Assembly (NCBI GenBank): GCA_947303755.1
Contig: CAMYZF010000003.1
Location: 1-41,020 of the forward strand
Direction: 5' to 3'
Length of the DNA stretch: 41,020 nucleotides
From: an uncultured Erysipelotrichaceae bacterium
GTDB lineage: Bacteria; Bacillota_I; Bacilli_A; RFN20; CAG-826
Below the pieces are notes generated by a model. That model was not told the origin of the DNA. It saw only the letters and a program-made list of their open reading frames with translations, and ran no database searches. This document shows, piece after piece, positions 16,021-24,101 of this stretch. A program made the translations under genes and the position numbers. Within the stretch, counting starts at the first letter, position 1, and every line of letters begins with the position of its first letter.

Positions 16021-16049
16021 ATTATAGTAAAACACATCGATATTTTCAA
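16021..16049 (-). promoter_or_regulatory. Promoter of ackA-nrnA
   Basis: On the minus strand, -35 TTGAAA (16044-16049), a 17-base spacer and consensus -10 TATAAT (16021-16026) give a short leader that includes the AAGAGG ribosome-binding site. Confidence 0.75.
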
Positions 16050-16071
16050 TATAATTGAATAACTAATTAGT

Positions 16072-16081
16072 AAACCGGTTT
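16072..16081. promoter_or_regulatory. Palindromic operator, cre/LacI-family-like
   Basis: A perfect 10-base palindrome AAACCGGTTT sits inside GTAAACCGGTTTCA, which matches most positions of a Bacillus catabolite-responsive element. Its centre is about 62 bases upstream of the predicted ackA start site and about 53 upstream of the predicted glgB start site, in the divergent region. It may bind CcpA or a MalR-like regulator; neither is encoded in the window. Confidence 0.45.
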
Positions 16082-16114
16082 CATACACATAAGTGCGCTT
16101 ACGTATAAAAATTG

Positions 16115-16123
16115 TGTTAAAAT
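16115..16123 (+). promoter_or_regulatory. Extended -10 promoter element of glgB
   Basis: TGTTAAAAT is an extended -10 (TGn plus TAAAAT), ending ten bases before the preferred glgB ATG at 16134. No convincing -35 was seen. The palindrome at 16072-16081 lies upstream. Confidence 0.45.
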
Positions 16124-16133
16124 GTTTGCACTT

Positions 16134-17978
16134 ATGGCATTCGGATTATTATATGACTACCTAATGGGTCAGTGTATTGACGCTTACACATATTTTGGAG
16201 CGCACAAAGAAGAGCGCGACGGCGTCAAAGGTTTCGTTTTTAGGCTATATGCTCCATGCGCTAGTGATGTTTCGGTCATCGGCGATTGGAACAATTGGGA
16301 CGTTACCAAAGATAAGATGATTAAAGTTGATGATTCTGGAACGTGGGAACTTTTCATTCCTAACTTAGTGGATTATCAATCTTATAAATTCCATTTTAAA
16401 AACAAACACGGCAAATACGTGGACAAAGCTGATCCATTCGCTTTCTATAGCGAATATCGTCCTGCGACTGCCTCCAGATTATTTGATTACACCAATTTCG
16501 CTTGGCATGATTCTAGCTTCATGAAAGCCAGAACCAGATGTTTTGATAAACCAATGTCAATTTATGAAATGCATCTTGGTTCTTGGAAAGGTCAAGTTGA
16601 TGGACGTAATCTTTCTTATGAAGAAATCGCGGATTACTTAATTCCTTATGTTAAGGGATTAGGCTATACACACGTTGAGCTTATGCCGATTGTTCAACAC
16701 CCATTTGATGGTAGCTGGGGTTATCAAGCCACAGGTTTCTACTCGGTAGATTCTCGTTATGGTAATCCAAAACAATTAATGTCATTTGTGGACCGAATGC
16801 ATCAAGCGGATATCGGAGTTATTTTTGACTTCGCGCCTGTGCATTTTGCGAATGATGAATTCGCTTTAATTGATTTTGATGGTGATTGTTTATTCGAATC
16901 CAAAGATCCAAGTAGAAGATATTCTCCTTGGGGAAGTTCGTATTTTGATTTAGGTAAAGATCCTGTTCGTTCTTTCCTAATGTCTGCGATGAATTATTAC
17001 GCGACAATGTTTCACATTGATGGCTTAAGAATTGATGCGGTCAGCAACATGCTTTTCTATGATGGAAATAAGGCAAAAGGTGTCAATGAAGGCGCTGTTG
17101 AATTCTTAAAAAGAACCAATGGTTTACTTCACGACCGTCATTGTTCCTTAATGATGATTGCGGAAGATAGCAGCGATTTCTATGGTGTCACCAAGCCAAC
17201 TGGTTATGGTGGTGTTGGTTTTGACTATAAATGGGATCTCGGTTGGATGAATGATACTTTGAAGTATTATGGAGTTGATCCAATTTACAAAAAATACGAC
17301 CACAACAAGTTAACTTTCTCCATGGCTTATTTCTTCAATGAAAACTTTATGCTTCCTTTCTCTCACGACGAAGTCGTTCATGGAAAGGGCACACTTATAA
17401 ATAAGATGTGGGGAAGTTATGAAAATAAGTTCGCTTTACTTAGAAACTTATATACCTATCAAATGGGACATCCAGGAAAGAAATTGTCTTTCATGGGCAA
17501 CGAACTTGCTTCATTTGATGAATGGAATGAAACCAAATCACTTCCATGGGTTTTAAAAACCTTCCCATCACACGATTCTATCTCCAGATTAGTTCGTGAT
17601 TTGAATCTTATCTATAGATATGAAAAGTGTTTATATACGAATGAATATAATCCTGCCAATTTTAATTGGTTGATGGTGGATAATAAGAATGATTCCATCT
17701 TTGCGTTTGAAAGATTCGACGGCAATTCTCGTTTGGTTTTCGTTTTCAATATGACTCCAAACTTCTATGATTGCTATGAAATTGGTGTTACTCAACCTGG
17801 TACATACGAAGAAATCTTTAACTCTGACAAAGATGTTTATGGAGGCTGGAATCAATATAACGGCCTTCCATGCCAAACTGATGATTTTGGTCCAGAAAAT
17901 CGTCCATATAAAATTAGAATTAAAATCGCCTCCTTTGGAGCGATGATCTTTAAATATAAAGGAAAGGGAAAGAAGTAA
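16134..17978 (+). CDS. glgB: 1,4-alpha-glucan branching enzyme
   Basis: GlgB creates alpha-1,6 branches in glycogen. Domains are an N-terminal CBM48/E-set module (VKGFVFRLYAPCASDVSVIGDWNNW), a GH13 barrel, and a C-terminal beta domain. Catalytic elements are visible: the nucleophile Asp in DGLRIDAVSNML, the acid/base Glu in MIAEDSS, and the SHDEVVHGK region. The length of about 614 residues is typical of the short GlgB form. Three in-frame ATGs occur (16122, 16134, 16164). I prefer 16134 because the 16122 codon lies inside the extended -10 element; 16122 would add four residues, and 16164 would cut into conserved sequence. No ribosome-binding site precedes any of them. It is followed 3 bases later by glgP. 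Synthesis genes glgA and glgC are not in the window. Confidence 0.94.
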   Translation: MAFGLLYDYLMGQCIDAYTYFGAHKEERDGVKGFVFRLYAPCASDVSVIGDWNNWDVTKDKMIKVDDSGTWELFIPNLVDYQSYKFHFKNKHGKYVDKADPFAFYSEYRPATASRLFDYTNFAWHDSSFMKARTRCFDKPMSIYEMHLGSWKGQVDGRNLSYEEIADYLIPYVKGLGYTHVELMPIVQHPFDGSWGYQATGFYSVDSRYGNPKQLMSFVDRMHQADIGVIFDFAPVHFANDEFALIDFDGDCLFESKDPSRRYSPWGSSYFDLGKDPVRSFLMSAMNYYATMFHIDGLRIDAVSNMLFYDGNKAKGVNEGAVEFLKRTNGLLHDRHCSLMMIAEDSSDFYGVTKPTGYGGVGFDYKWDLGWMNDTLKYYGVDPIYKKYDHNKLTFSMAYFFNENFMLPFSHDEVVHGKGTLINKMWGSYENKFALLRNLYTYQMGHPGKKLSFMGNELASFDEWNETKSLPWVLKTFPSHDSISRLVRDLNLIYRYEKCLYTNEYNPANFNWLMVDNKNDSIFAFERFDGNSRLVFVFNMTPNFYDCYEIGVTQPGTYEEIFNSDKDVYGGWNQYNGLPCQTDDFGPENRPYKIRIKIASFGAMIFKYKGKGKK

Positions 17979-17981
17979 CTT

Positions 17982-20393
17982 ATGTTTTCCTCGAAAAAAG
18001 AATTTATCAAAGAATATCAGCTTCGCTTAGCAGAAAGATATGGTAATTCTGTTAGCGACGCTCACCCAACCGAACTTTATGATATTTTAGGCGAAATGGT
18101 TAGAGACTACGCTGGTAAATACTGGCGAGATACTCGTGACGTCGTCTTAAAAAAAGGAAAGAAACAATTAGTGTATTTTTCGATGGAGTTCTTAATTGGT
18201 CGTTTACTTACCAATAACTTACAAAATTTAGGCATCTATGATGTTGCTAAAGAAGGTCTAGAAGAATTAGGCATCGATATCAATATGCTCGAAGAGCAAG
18301 AAAGCGATGCTGGTCTTGGGAATGGTGGTTTAGGTCGACTTGCTGCCTGTTTCTTAGATTCAATCTCTTCCTTAGGCTATCCAGTCTTAGGAAATACTAT
18401 CCGTTACGAATACGGATTCTTCCGTCAATTAATTCAAAAAGGTCGTCAATTCGAAGTCCCAGATCAATGGTTAACCAATGGTTTTGTCTTTGAGACAAGA
18501 AAATCAAAACATGCGGTTGAAATTGAATTCGGCGGATCTTCTGAATCCTATATCAAAGAAGATGGTAGTTTCGGCTTAAGAACTGTTGGCGCCACTCACG
18601 TTAAGGCTGTTCCATACGATGTTTCTATCGTTGGTTATAACAACGGAGTTTGTAATACCTTAAGACTTTGGAGCGCTGAACCAAGTGAAGAAAACCTTCC
18701 AAAAGGTGTTCCATTCGAAGAATATCTCAATACTTTGAAAGAATTATCACATGGTCTTTATCCAGATGATTCCACTCAAAAAGGTCGTATTCTTAGACTT
18801 AGACAGCAATATTTCCTTGTTAGCAGTGGTCTTCAATCCATTTTAAGACAACATTATCGTCAATATAATACATTGCTTAACTTACACGAATACTATGTAT
18901 TTCAACTCAACGATACTCACCCAATCTTAGCGATTCCTGAATTAATGAGATTAATGATGGACGTATACGGCTATGGCTGGAATGAATCTTGGGAAGTAGT
19001 CACTAAAGCAATTGCTTATACAAACCACACCATTATGGCGGAAGCACTTGAAAAGTGGCCAATCGAATATGTCCAACAAGTTTGCCCACGTTGCTACATG
19101 ATCATTGAAGAAATCAACCGTAGATTCAATCAATTCCTAGATTCGAAAGGTGTTTCTCAAGGAACTAGATACGCGACTCAAATCATCAAAGATGGTTTGA
19201 TTCATATGACAAACCTCGCTATTTATGCTTCATTCTCCATCAATGGCGTTGCGAAATTACACACCGAGATTTTGAAGAAAGAAACCTTCAAAGACTTCTA
19301 TGAATTATTCCCAGAGAAGTTCAATAACAAGACAAATGGTGTCACTCAACGTAGATGGTTAATGTATTGCAACCCACGTTTAACTAAGTTAATCGATGAA
19401 CGAATTGGTAAAGCGTGGAAGACCGATATGGAAGATGAGATTATTAAACTCAAACCATATGCGACCGACAAAAAGACTAAAGATTTGTTCTTAGATATTA
19501 AGCACGAAAATAAAGTCAAATTGGCTAAATACATCAAAGAAAAGATGAATATCGATGTCGATGTTAATTCTATTTTTGATGTGCAAGTTAAAAGGCTTCA
19601 CGCTTACAAGCGTCAATTAATGAACGTGTTCCATATTATATATTTATATAATAGACTCAAATATGATCCAAACTTTAAGATCTATCCAAGAACCTTTATC
19701 TTTGGTGCAAAAGCTGCGCCAAGCTATGTCTACGCGAAAAAGATTATTCAATTAATCATCTCGGTTGCAGATATCGTTAATAACGATCCAGAAGTTAGCA
19801 AATACATGAAAGTTATCTTCATGGAAAACTATGGTGTCTCTTTGGCAGAGAAAATTATTCCTGCTGCCGATGTTAGTGAACAAATTTCAACAGCTTCAAA
19901 AGAAGCTAGTGGAACATCCAACATGAAGTTCATGATGAACGGTGCGATTACCTTAGGTACCTTAGATGGCGCTAACGTTGAAATTAAAGATTTCGTTGGT
20001 GATGAAAACTGTGTCATCTTCGGTTTAACTTCTGAAGAAGTCTTAAATTACTATGCAAATGGTGGATATTCGGCTTGGGAAGAATATCATAATAACCCGA
20101 TTGCTCATGAGATTATGGATTCACTTCGTAATGGACCATGGGTTACTAAGCCAGATAAATTCAATCTCATCTTTGATGAAATTATGAATAACAACGACTG
20201 CTATTTCATTCTCAAAGATTTACCAGAATACATTAAAGCTCAGCAAAAGATTGAGAAATTATATCTTGATCGCGATAAATGGGCCGAAATGTGCTTAATC
20301 AATATCGCTGGTAGTGGATTCTTCTCCTCTGACCGCACAATCAAAGACTATGTCAAAGACATTTGGCATTTACAAAAAGTCAACGAAAAATGA
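17982..20393 (+). CDS. glgP: Glycogen/alpha-glucan phosphorylase
   Basis: GlgP releases glucose-1-phosphate from alpha-1,4 glucan chains using pyridoxal phosphate. The 803-residue length is normal (about 800). Characteristic segments are SDAGLGNGGLGRLAACFLDS, QLNDTHP, the VKRLHAYKRQLMN region, and the PLP-lysine motif EASGTSNMKFMMNGA with the Schiff-base Lys near residue 648. It starts 3 bases after glgB, with an AAAGGAAAGGGAAAG stretch inside the glgB end serving as ribosome-binding site. It ends in an ATGA overlap with the downstream dUTPase. Its TGA stop is one of several that show UGA is not read as tryptophan. With glgB and ackA nearby, it supports a storage-glucan fermentation route. 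Confidence 0.97.
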   Translation: MFSSKKEFIKEYQLRLAERYGNSVSDAHPTELYDILGEMVRDYAGKYWRDTRDVVLKKGKKQLVYFSMEFLIGRLLTNNLQNLGIYDVAKEGLEELGIDINMLEEQESDAGLGNGGLGRLAACFLDSISSLGYPVLGNTIRYEYGFFRQLIQKGRQFEVPDQWLTNGFVFETRKSKHAVEIEFGGSSESYIKEDGSFGLRTVGATHVKAVPYDVSIVGYNNGVCNTLRLWSAEPSEENLPKGVPFEEYLNTLKELSHGLYPDDSTQKGRILRLRQQYFLVSSGLQSILRQHYRQYNTLLNLHEYYVFQLNDTHPILAIPELMRLMMDVYGYGWNESWEVVTKAIAYTNHTIMAEALEKWPIEYVQQVCPRCYMIIEEINRRFNQFLDSKGVSQGTRYATQIIKDGLIHMTNLAIYASFSINGVAKLHTEILKKETFKDFYELFPEKFNNKTNGVTQRRWLMYCNPRLTKLIDERIGKAWKTDMEDEIIKLKPYATDKKTKDLFLDIKHENKVKLAKYIKEKMNIDVDVNSIFDVQVKRLHAYKRQLMNVFHIIYLYNRLKYDPNFKIYPRTFIFGAKAAPSYVYAKKIIQLIISVADIVNNDPEVSKYMKVIFMENYGVSLAEKIIPAADVSEQISTASKEASGTSNMKFMMNGAITLGTLDGANVEIKDFVGDENCVIFGLTSEEVLNYYANGGYSAWEEYHNNPIAHEIMDSLRNGPWVTKPDKFNLIFDEIMNNNDCYFILKDLPEYIKAQQKIEKLYLDRDKWAEMCLINIAGSGFFSSDRTIKDYVKDIWHLQKVNEK

Positions 20394-20878
20394 TTAACTT
20401 AAAAGAATTATATTCTTTGCAAGCTAGTTTAGATGCAGAGATTGCGCAAAATCATCATGTTTCATACGAGACAACTTTTGAAAGACGCTTACTTGCTTTA
20501 ATCGTTGAGATTGGTGAACTCGCTAATGAAACAAGATGTTTTAAATATTGGTCTAGCAAAGGTCCATCTCCAAAAGAAGTTGTGATGGACGAATTTGCCG
20601 ATGGCATTCATTTCCTTCTTTCTTTAGGAATTCCACTTAAAACTACTAAGTTTGATTATGAGATTAAAAAAAGTGATTTAGATTTAACTCGACAAATTCA
20701 TGAAGTTTATAAAGCTGCGACCACATTATTAGATCATTATGATTTAGAGCATTATATCGATGCGTTCCAAAAATATCTCAACTTATCCGCATCAATCGGT
20801 ATGAGTGAAGACGAAATAATCTCTTCATACAAAGCCAAGTTAAAAGTTAATCATATTAGGCAAGAAACTAACTATTAA
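20390..20878 (+). CDS. dUTP diphosphatase, dimeric all-alpha type
   Basis: This enzyme hydrolyses dUTP to dUMP, keeping uracil out of DNA. It belongs to the all-alpha, MazG-like dimeric dUTPase family, not the trimeric beta-type Dut. The 162-residue product shows the paired acidic metal-binding helices: LLALIVEIGELANETRCFKYW (ExxE..E) and VVMDEFADGIHFLL (ExxD). The start ATG overlaps the glgP stop (ATGA); an upstream start at 20363 inside glgP is less likely. Its place behind two glycogen genes has no obvious metabolic logic and probably reflects convenience transcription. A strong terminator follows 1 base after the stop. Confidence 0.88.
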   Translation: MINLKELYSLQASLDAEIAQNHHVSYETTFERRLLALIVEIGELANETRCFKYWSSKGPSPKEVVMDEFADGIHFLLSLGIPLKTTKFDYEIKKSDLDLTRQIHEVYKAATTLLDHYDLEHYIDAFQKYLNLSASIGMSEDEIISSYKAKLKVNHIRQETNY

Positions 20879-20899
20879 AAAAGAGGCAAAGCCTCTTTT
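20879..20899. terminator. Bidirectional terminator between dUTPase and DUF523 genes
   Basis: A perfect 9-bp stem AAAAGAGGC/GCCTCTTTT with an AAA loop lies between two convergent genes. It starts directly after the dUTPase stop and ends 4 bases before the DUF523 stop. It can serve both strands because the stem ends form A and T runs. Confidence 0.92.
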
Positions 20900-20902
20900 C
20901 TT

Positions 20903-21334
20903 TTACAATAATTTATCTATTTCGTTTTCGGAATATACTTCAATTCCGTGTTCTTTTAGCATTCTAGCGGTGACGCCCATTCCTGAAATCAATAAATCAG
21001 CGAAGTATCCGTCATAGATTTGGTGGGTTCCACAAGATGGAGATTTTTCTTTTAAAACCGCTTTTTTGATTCCAAGATACTTACACAAAGCTAAGGCTTT
21101 ATTAGCCCCTTTTTCAAATTCACGAGTAACATTTTTGCCTTCTTTATTAAACACTTGCGAACCCCTAATTTCATTAGGAATTCGAGGAGTATGTAATCCG
21201 CCTTCTACTTCGGGGCAAAAAAGCACCAATTCATATTTCTCTTTGAGCTTTTCGATATCTGGCCGATAGTTACTTTGACCTTTGTAATTTGTCTTTTCAC
21301 CAGCTAGACAAGCACTAATCAGGATTTTTTGCAT
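20903..21334 (-). CDS. DUF523 family protein (YbbK-like)
   Basis: A small conserved cysteine protein of unknown function. The 143-residue product starts MQKILISACLAGEKTNYKG, contains VLFCPEVEGGLHTPR and the family signature KEKSPSCGTHQIYDG, and is soluble with no membrane segment. Conserved cysteines (near residues 9, 39 and 104) suggest metal or Fe-S binding, which is an inference. The gene is transcribed divergently from the YgjP-like peptidase gene. Its ATG lacks a ribosome-binding site and lies six bases after a TAGAAT hexamer, so the mRNA may be leaderless. The family assignment is firm; the function is unknown. Confidence 0.88.
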   Translation of the reverse strand: MQKILISACLAGEKTNYKGQSNYRPDIEKLKEKYELVLFCPEVEGGLHTPRIPNEIRGSQVFNKEGKNVTREFEKGANKALALCKYLGIKKAVLKEKSPSCGTHQIYDGYFADLLISGMGVTARMLKEHGIEVYSENEIDKLL

Positions 21335-21340
21335 ATAATC

Positions 21341-21368
21341 ATTCTATCAAATAAGTAATATTTCACAA
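21341..21368 (-). promoter_or_regulatory. Probable leaderless promoter of the DUF523 gene
   Basis: On the minus strand, TTGTGA (21363-21368), a 16-base spacer and TAGAAT (21341-21346) are followed by six bases and the ATG. The -35 overlaps an inverted repeat ATATTTC/GAAATAT (21358-21376) that also lies just upstream of the divergent gene. Confidence 0.55.
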
Positions 21369-21384
21369 TGAAATATAGTAAAAT
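21358..21384 (+). promoter_or_regulatory. Inverted repeat and -10 element upstream of the YgjP-like gene
   Basis: A 7-bp inverted repeat ATATTTC (21358-21364)/GAAATAT (21370-21376) is followed by -10-like TAAAAT (21379-21384), seven bases before the preferred ATG at 21392. The repeat sits between two divergent leaderless-type promoters and could be a shared operator. Confidence 0.45.
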
Positions 21385-21391
21385 CATATAC

Positions 21392-22012
21392 ATGGATCAA
21401 AAACGATTTGAATTTGTTAAAAACGGAATAACTTATCCTGTTTTTGTTACATATAAAAGACAGAAAAATGTTTACTTTAGATTTAAAGATGGGAATTTTT
21501 ATATTTCCGCTCCTTATCGAACATCTAATAAATTTATTGCTTCTGGTATCGATAAATTCTTTAAAAGATTAGTGAATAAACCACGCAAAGAAATTGAACA
21601 TTTTTCCTTCGAAAATAATTATGTTTATCTTCTTGGGAATAAAGTAGGAATAGATTCCATAGATGTTAAAGATAATGGCGAATTGCAGGAATATTTAAAA
21701 AATATTGCTCTCAAAGTGTTGACCGAAGAAGTTAGAAAATTCGAAGCAATAATGGGAATAGATAAACCGTATAAAATTAGAGTTAAGAACACTTGTAGAC
21801 AATATGGATCTAATTCAAGAAAAACCCATACATTATCTTTTCAAATATCTTTGATACACTATTCGTTGGAGATAATTGATTCGGTAGTGGTACACGAGTT
21901 ATCTCACGAATTCGAAAGAAACCACCAAAAGGAGTTCTATGAGATTGTTTATAGATACTGTCCAAACTACAAGGAACTCCACAAAAAATTAAGAAAGGGA
22001 ATTCATCAATGA
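21392..22012 (+). CDS. YgjP-like (DUF45) zinc metallopeptidase
   Basis: Members of this M48-related family have an HExxH zinc site and poorly known roles; YgjP-type proteins often accompany housekeeping or restriction genes. The C-terminal third contains VVVHELSHEFERNHQKEFY, where HELSH supplies the zinc-binding histidines and catalytic Glu and the following NHxxxF is the DUF45 hallmark. The C-terminal YCPNYKELHKKLRK also fits the family. No signal peptide or membrane segment was seen. I choose the ATG at 21392 (MDQKRFEF), giving 206 residues; the ATG at 21368 would add eight residues but lies within the inverted repeat. Neither has a ribosome-binding site. The stop overlaps the trmH start (ATGA). 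Confidence 0.85.
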   Translation: MDQKRFEFVKNGITYPVFVTYKRQKNVYFRFKDGNFYISAPYRTSNKFIASGIDKFFKRLVNKPRKEIEHFSFENNYVYLLGNKVGIDSIDVKDNGELQEYLKNIALKVLTEEVRKFEAIMGIDKPYKIRVKNTCRQYGSNSRKTHTLSFQISLIHYSLEIIDSVVVHELSHEFERNHQKEFYEIVYRYCPNYKELHKKLRKGIHQ

Positions 22013-22731
22013 TTAAAGAAATTAAATCTCGTCAAAACGAATTGATTAAAGAAGTTACAAAACTGAATTCTTCTAGTTATCGTAAAAAAGCTGGAATATT
22101 TAAAGTTGAAGGTTTTCATATGCTTGAAATGGCTTTTAAAGCAAAGGTCGTTACCAAAGTTTTTTCTTTGGAAAAATTAGAAGAAATTGATGAAAAAATC
22201 CCTCAATACATTGTCAGCAAAGAAGTGATGGAAAAAATTACAGAAACCAAATCACCTCAAGGTGTGGTGGCAGTTTGTAATTTACTTCCTAACAAGACAC
22301 CAATGAATAATAAAGTATTGTATCTAGATGGAGTTAGCGATCCGGGAAACCTTGGAACGATTTTAAGAACCGCTCTGGCTTTTGGTTTTAAAGATGTTGT
22401 TTTATCCAAAGAATGCTGTTCTATTTACAACGACAAAGTTTTGCAAGCATCTCAAGGCTCCATATTTAGTTTAAATATATCTAACGAATTTGATTTAGTG
22501 GAATTAAAGAAAAAAGGCTACAAGATTTTAGCAACCGAAATTAAAGGATCAATTGACTTAGAAAGCGTTAAAAAACCAGAAAAATTCGTTTTAGTTTTAG
22601 GTAATGAAGCGCACGGCGTTAGTGAAGATGTTTTAAAAATTGCCGATCAAAGAATACGAATTGATATTTCGGATATCGAATCGCTCAATGTTGCTATCGC
22701 TGGAGCGATTAGCATGTATCATCTCAAATAA
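22009..22731 (+). CDS. TrmH/SpoU-family RNA 2'-O-methyltransferase (YsgA-like)
   Basis: This is a SAM-dependent RNA methyltransferase of the trefoil-knot SPOUT class. The 240-residue product has an N-terminal substrate-binding domain (about 1-90, SRQNELIKEVTKL and KVEGFHMLEMA). The SpoU domain carries three motifs: motif 1 DGVSDPGNLGTILRTALAFG, motif 2 LVLGNEAHGVS, and motif 3 RIDISDIESLNVAIAGAISMYHL. The upstream gene overlaps it by four bases, and an AAGGGA site lies just before the ATG. Its place upstream of pheS-pheT matches YsgA in Bacillus. The target nucleotide (23S rRNA or tRNA) cannot be told from the sequence. Confidence 0.92.
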   Translation: MIKEIKSRQNELIKEVTKLNSSSYRKKAGIFKVEGFHMLEMAFKAKVVTKVFSLEKLEEIDEKIPQYIVSKEVMEKITETKSPQGVVAVCNLLPNKTPMNNKVLYLDGVSDPGNLGTILRTALAFGFKDVVLSKECCSIYNDKVLQASQGSIFSLNISNEFDLVELKKKGYKILATEIKGSIDLESVKKPEKFVLVLGNEAHGVSEDVLKIADQRIRIDISDIESLNVAIAGAISMYHLK

Positions 22732-22743
22732 TAAATAAATTTA

Positions 22744-22815
22744 TTAAGATAAGCAAAATCCCATTGTTTATATGGATAAATTTATATTTATCTTAACAAA
22801 CAAATACGATATAAT
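22744..22815 (+). promoter_or_regulatory. Promoter region of pheS-pheT with a 9-bp inverted repeat
   Basis: A consensus -10 TATAAT (22810-22815) precedes the T-box leader. The -35 position (TTTATC at 22787-22792, 17-base spacer) is weak and falls inside the right arm of a perfect inverted repeat TTAAGATAA (22744-22752)/TTATCTTAA (22788-22796). No terminator for the upstream trmH gene was recognised. Confidence 0.5.
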
Positions 22816-22821
22816 ATTACT

Positions 22822-23026
22822 GCGTTGACGAGAAGTAGTAACTCCAGACACATCTATAAATAGGGAATGTGGAATAGTGGAACCCACAAGTTATAAATGG
22901 GAGCGAATTCACCTCTGAGCATGTTGATGAACAACCGTTAGTCGCGTTAAGACTTAGAGCAACTACAAAAATGTTGAAGAAGGATGGCACCACGGGGAAA
23001 CTCGTTCCTAGTGTGTCATTTTATTT
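22822..23026 (+). promoter_or_regulatory. T-box riboswitch, phenylalanine (specifier TTC), controlling pheS-pheT
   Basis: The leader contains the AGAAGTAGTAA region and TAGGGAATG of stem I. The specifier context GCGAATTCACCTCTGAGC gives codon TTC (22908-22910), a phenylalanine codon. The T-box sequence is TGGCACCACG (22985-22994), a variant of TGGNACCGCG. The terminator is a long compound stem that uses ATGGCAC (22984-22990) itself, pairing with GTGTGTCAT (23011-23019), with an inner ACGGG/CTCGT hairpin and GAAA loop, then a T-rich tract. Together with trmH's end and the promoter it fills the 315-base gap before pheS. Confidence 0.93.
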
Positions 23027-23046
23027 TATAAAAAAGGAGAAAATGT

Positions 23047-24087
23047 ATGGCAGAAGAATTCTCAAAAGTCAAAGAAGTTGAAGCTAAAGTTCTTGATGAA
23101 ATGTCAAAAGTTAATGATGAAGCCTCTTTAAAAGAGTTCCAAGAACAACATCTTTCAAAAAAGTCTGAATTATCACAGTTGATGTCAGAAATTAGAAATG
23201 TTGCGAATGAACAAAAGGCTAAATTTGGTCAAGCGGTCAACGAAGCTAGAAACAAAGTCATGGAAGCTTTCCAAAAGAAATCACAAGAAATCAATGATGC
23301 GATTATTGCCAAAAAGTTAGCGAGAGAAACCATTGATATTACTCTTCCTGGCTATAACTACAAAATGGGTGGAATCAATCCATTCTATTTAGTCCAAGAT
23401 GAAATTATTGATACATTTGTATCAATGGGCTATGAAGTTAAAGAAGGGCCAGATGTTGAATCTGATTACTATAACTTCGAAAGAATGAATATTCCTGCAA
23501 ATCATCCTGCTAGAGAAATGCAAGATTCTTTCTATATCAATCCAACCACTTTGCTTCGCACACATACTTCTCCAGAACAAGCTAGAGCGATGGATGAAAA
23601 AGAAGGTAAACCATTAATGATGATTTGCCCGGGCAAATGCTTTAGAAGAGATGATGATGATGTCACTCACTCCCATCAATTTGGACAAGTTGAAGGCTTA
23701 GTCGTCGGTAAAGGTATTACCTTAGCAAACTTAAAGGGAACCTTAGAATTATTCATCCGTAAAATGTTTGGTGAAAAACGTCAAGTTCGTTTCCGTGGAT
23801 CGTATTTCCCGTTTACCGAACCTTCGGTTGAAGTCGACGTCACTTGCATGAACTGCGGTGGTAAAGGCTGCTCAACCTGTAAGGGCACTGGCTACATCGA
23901 AATCTTAGGCGCTGGTATGGTTCATCCAAACGTCTTAAAGATGTCTGGCTATGATCCAGAAGTTTATAGTGGATTTGCTTTCGGCGTTGGCGTAGAACGT
24001 GTTGCAATGCTTAGATACGGCATCGATGATATCCGTAAGATATATCAAGGTGATGTTCGATTTATCGAACAATTCACTAGAAAATAA
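23047..24087 (+). CDS. pheS: Phenylalanyl-tRNA synthetase alpha subunit
   Basis: PheS forms the catalytic part of the alpha2-beta2 enzyme that charges tRNA-Phe. The 346-residue product has an N-terminal coiled-coil arm for tRNA binding (about 1-90, rich in Glu/Lys). The class II core includes GPDVESDYYNFERMNIPANHPAREMQDSFY, the HTS motif in LLRTHTSPEQARAM, and the C-terminal FAFGVGVERVAMLRYGI (motif 3). The ATG at 23047 has an AAGGAG site 7 bases upstream. It is controlled by the Phe T-box and followed 14 bases later by pheT. The identity is secure. Confidence 0.98.
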   Translation: MAEEFSKVKEVEAKVLDEMSKVNDEASLKEFQEQHLSKKSELSQLMSEIRNVANEQKAKFGQAVNEARNKVMEAFQKKSQEINDAIIAKKLARETIDITLPGYNYKMGGINPFYLVQDEIIDTFVSMGYEVKEGPDVESDYYNFERMNIPANHPAREMQDSFYINPTTLLRTHTSPEQARAMDEKEGKPLMMICPGKCFRRDDDDVTHSHQFGQVEGLVVGKGITLANLKGTLELFIRKMFGEKRQVRFRGSYFPFTEPSVEVDVTCMNCGGKGCSTCKGTGYIEILGAGMVHPNVLKMSGYDPEVYSGFAFGVGVERVAMLRYGIDDIRKIYQGDVRFIEQFTRK

Positions 24088-24101
24088 GGAGGCAAACGAT
24101 C

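Noticed and set aside
22741..22800. AT-rich palindromes after trmH as a terminator
   Set aside because: The arms are 35 bases apart, have no GC-rich stem and are not followed by a T run. Kept only as a possible operator.
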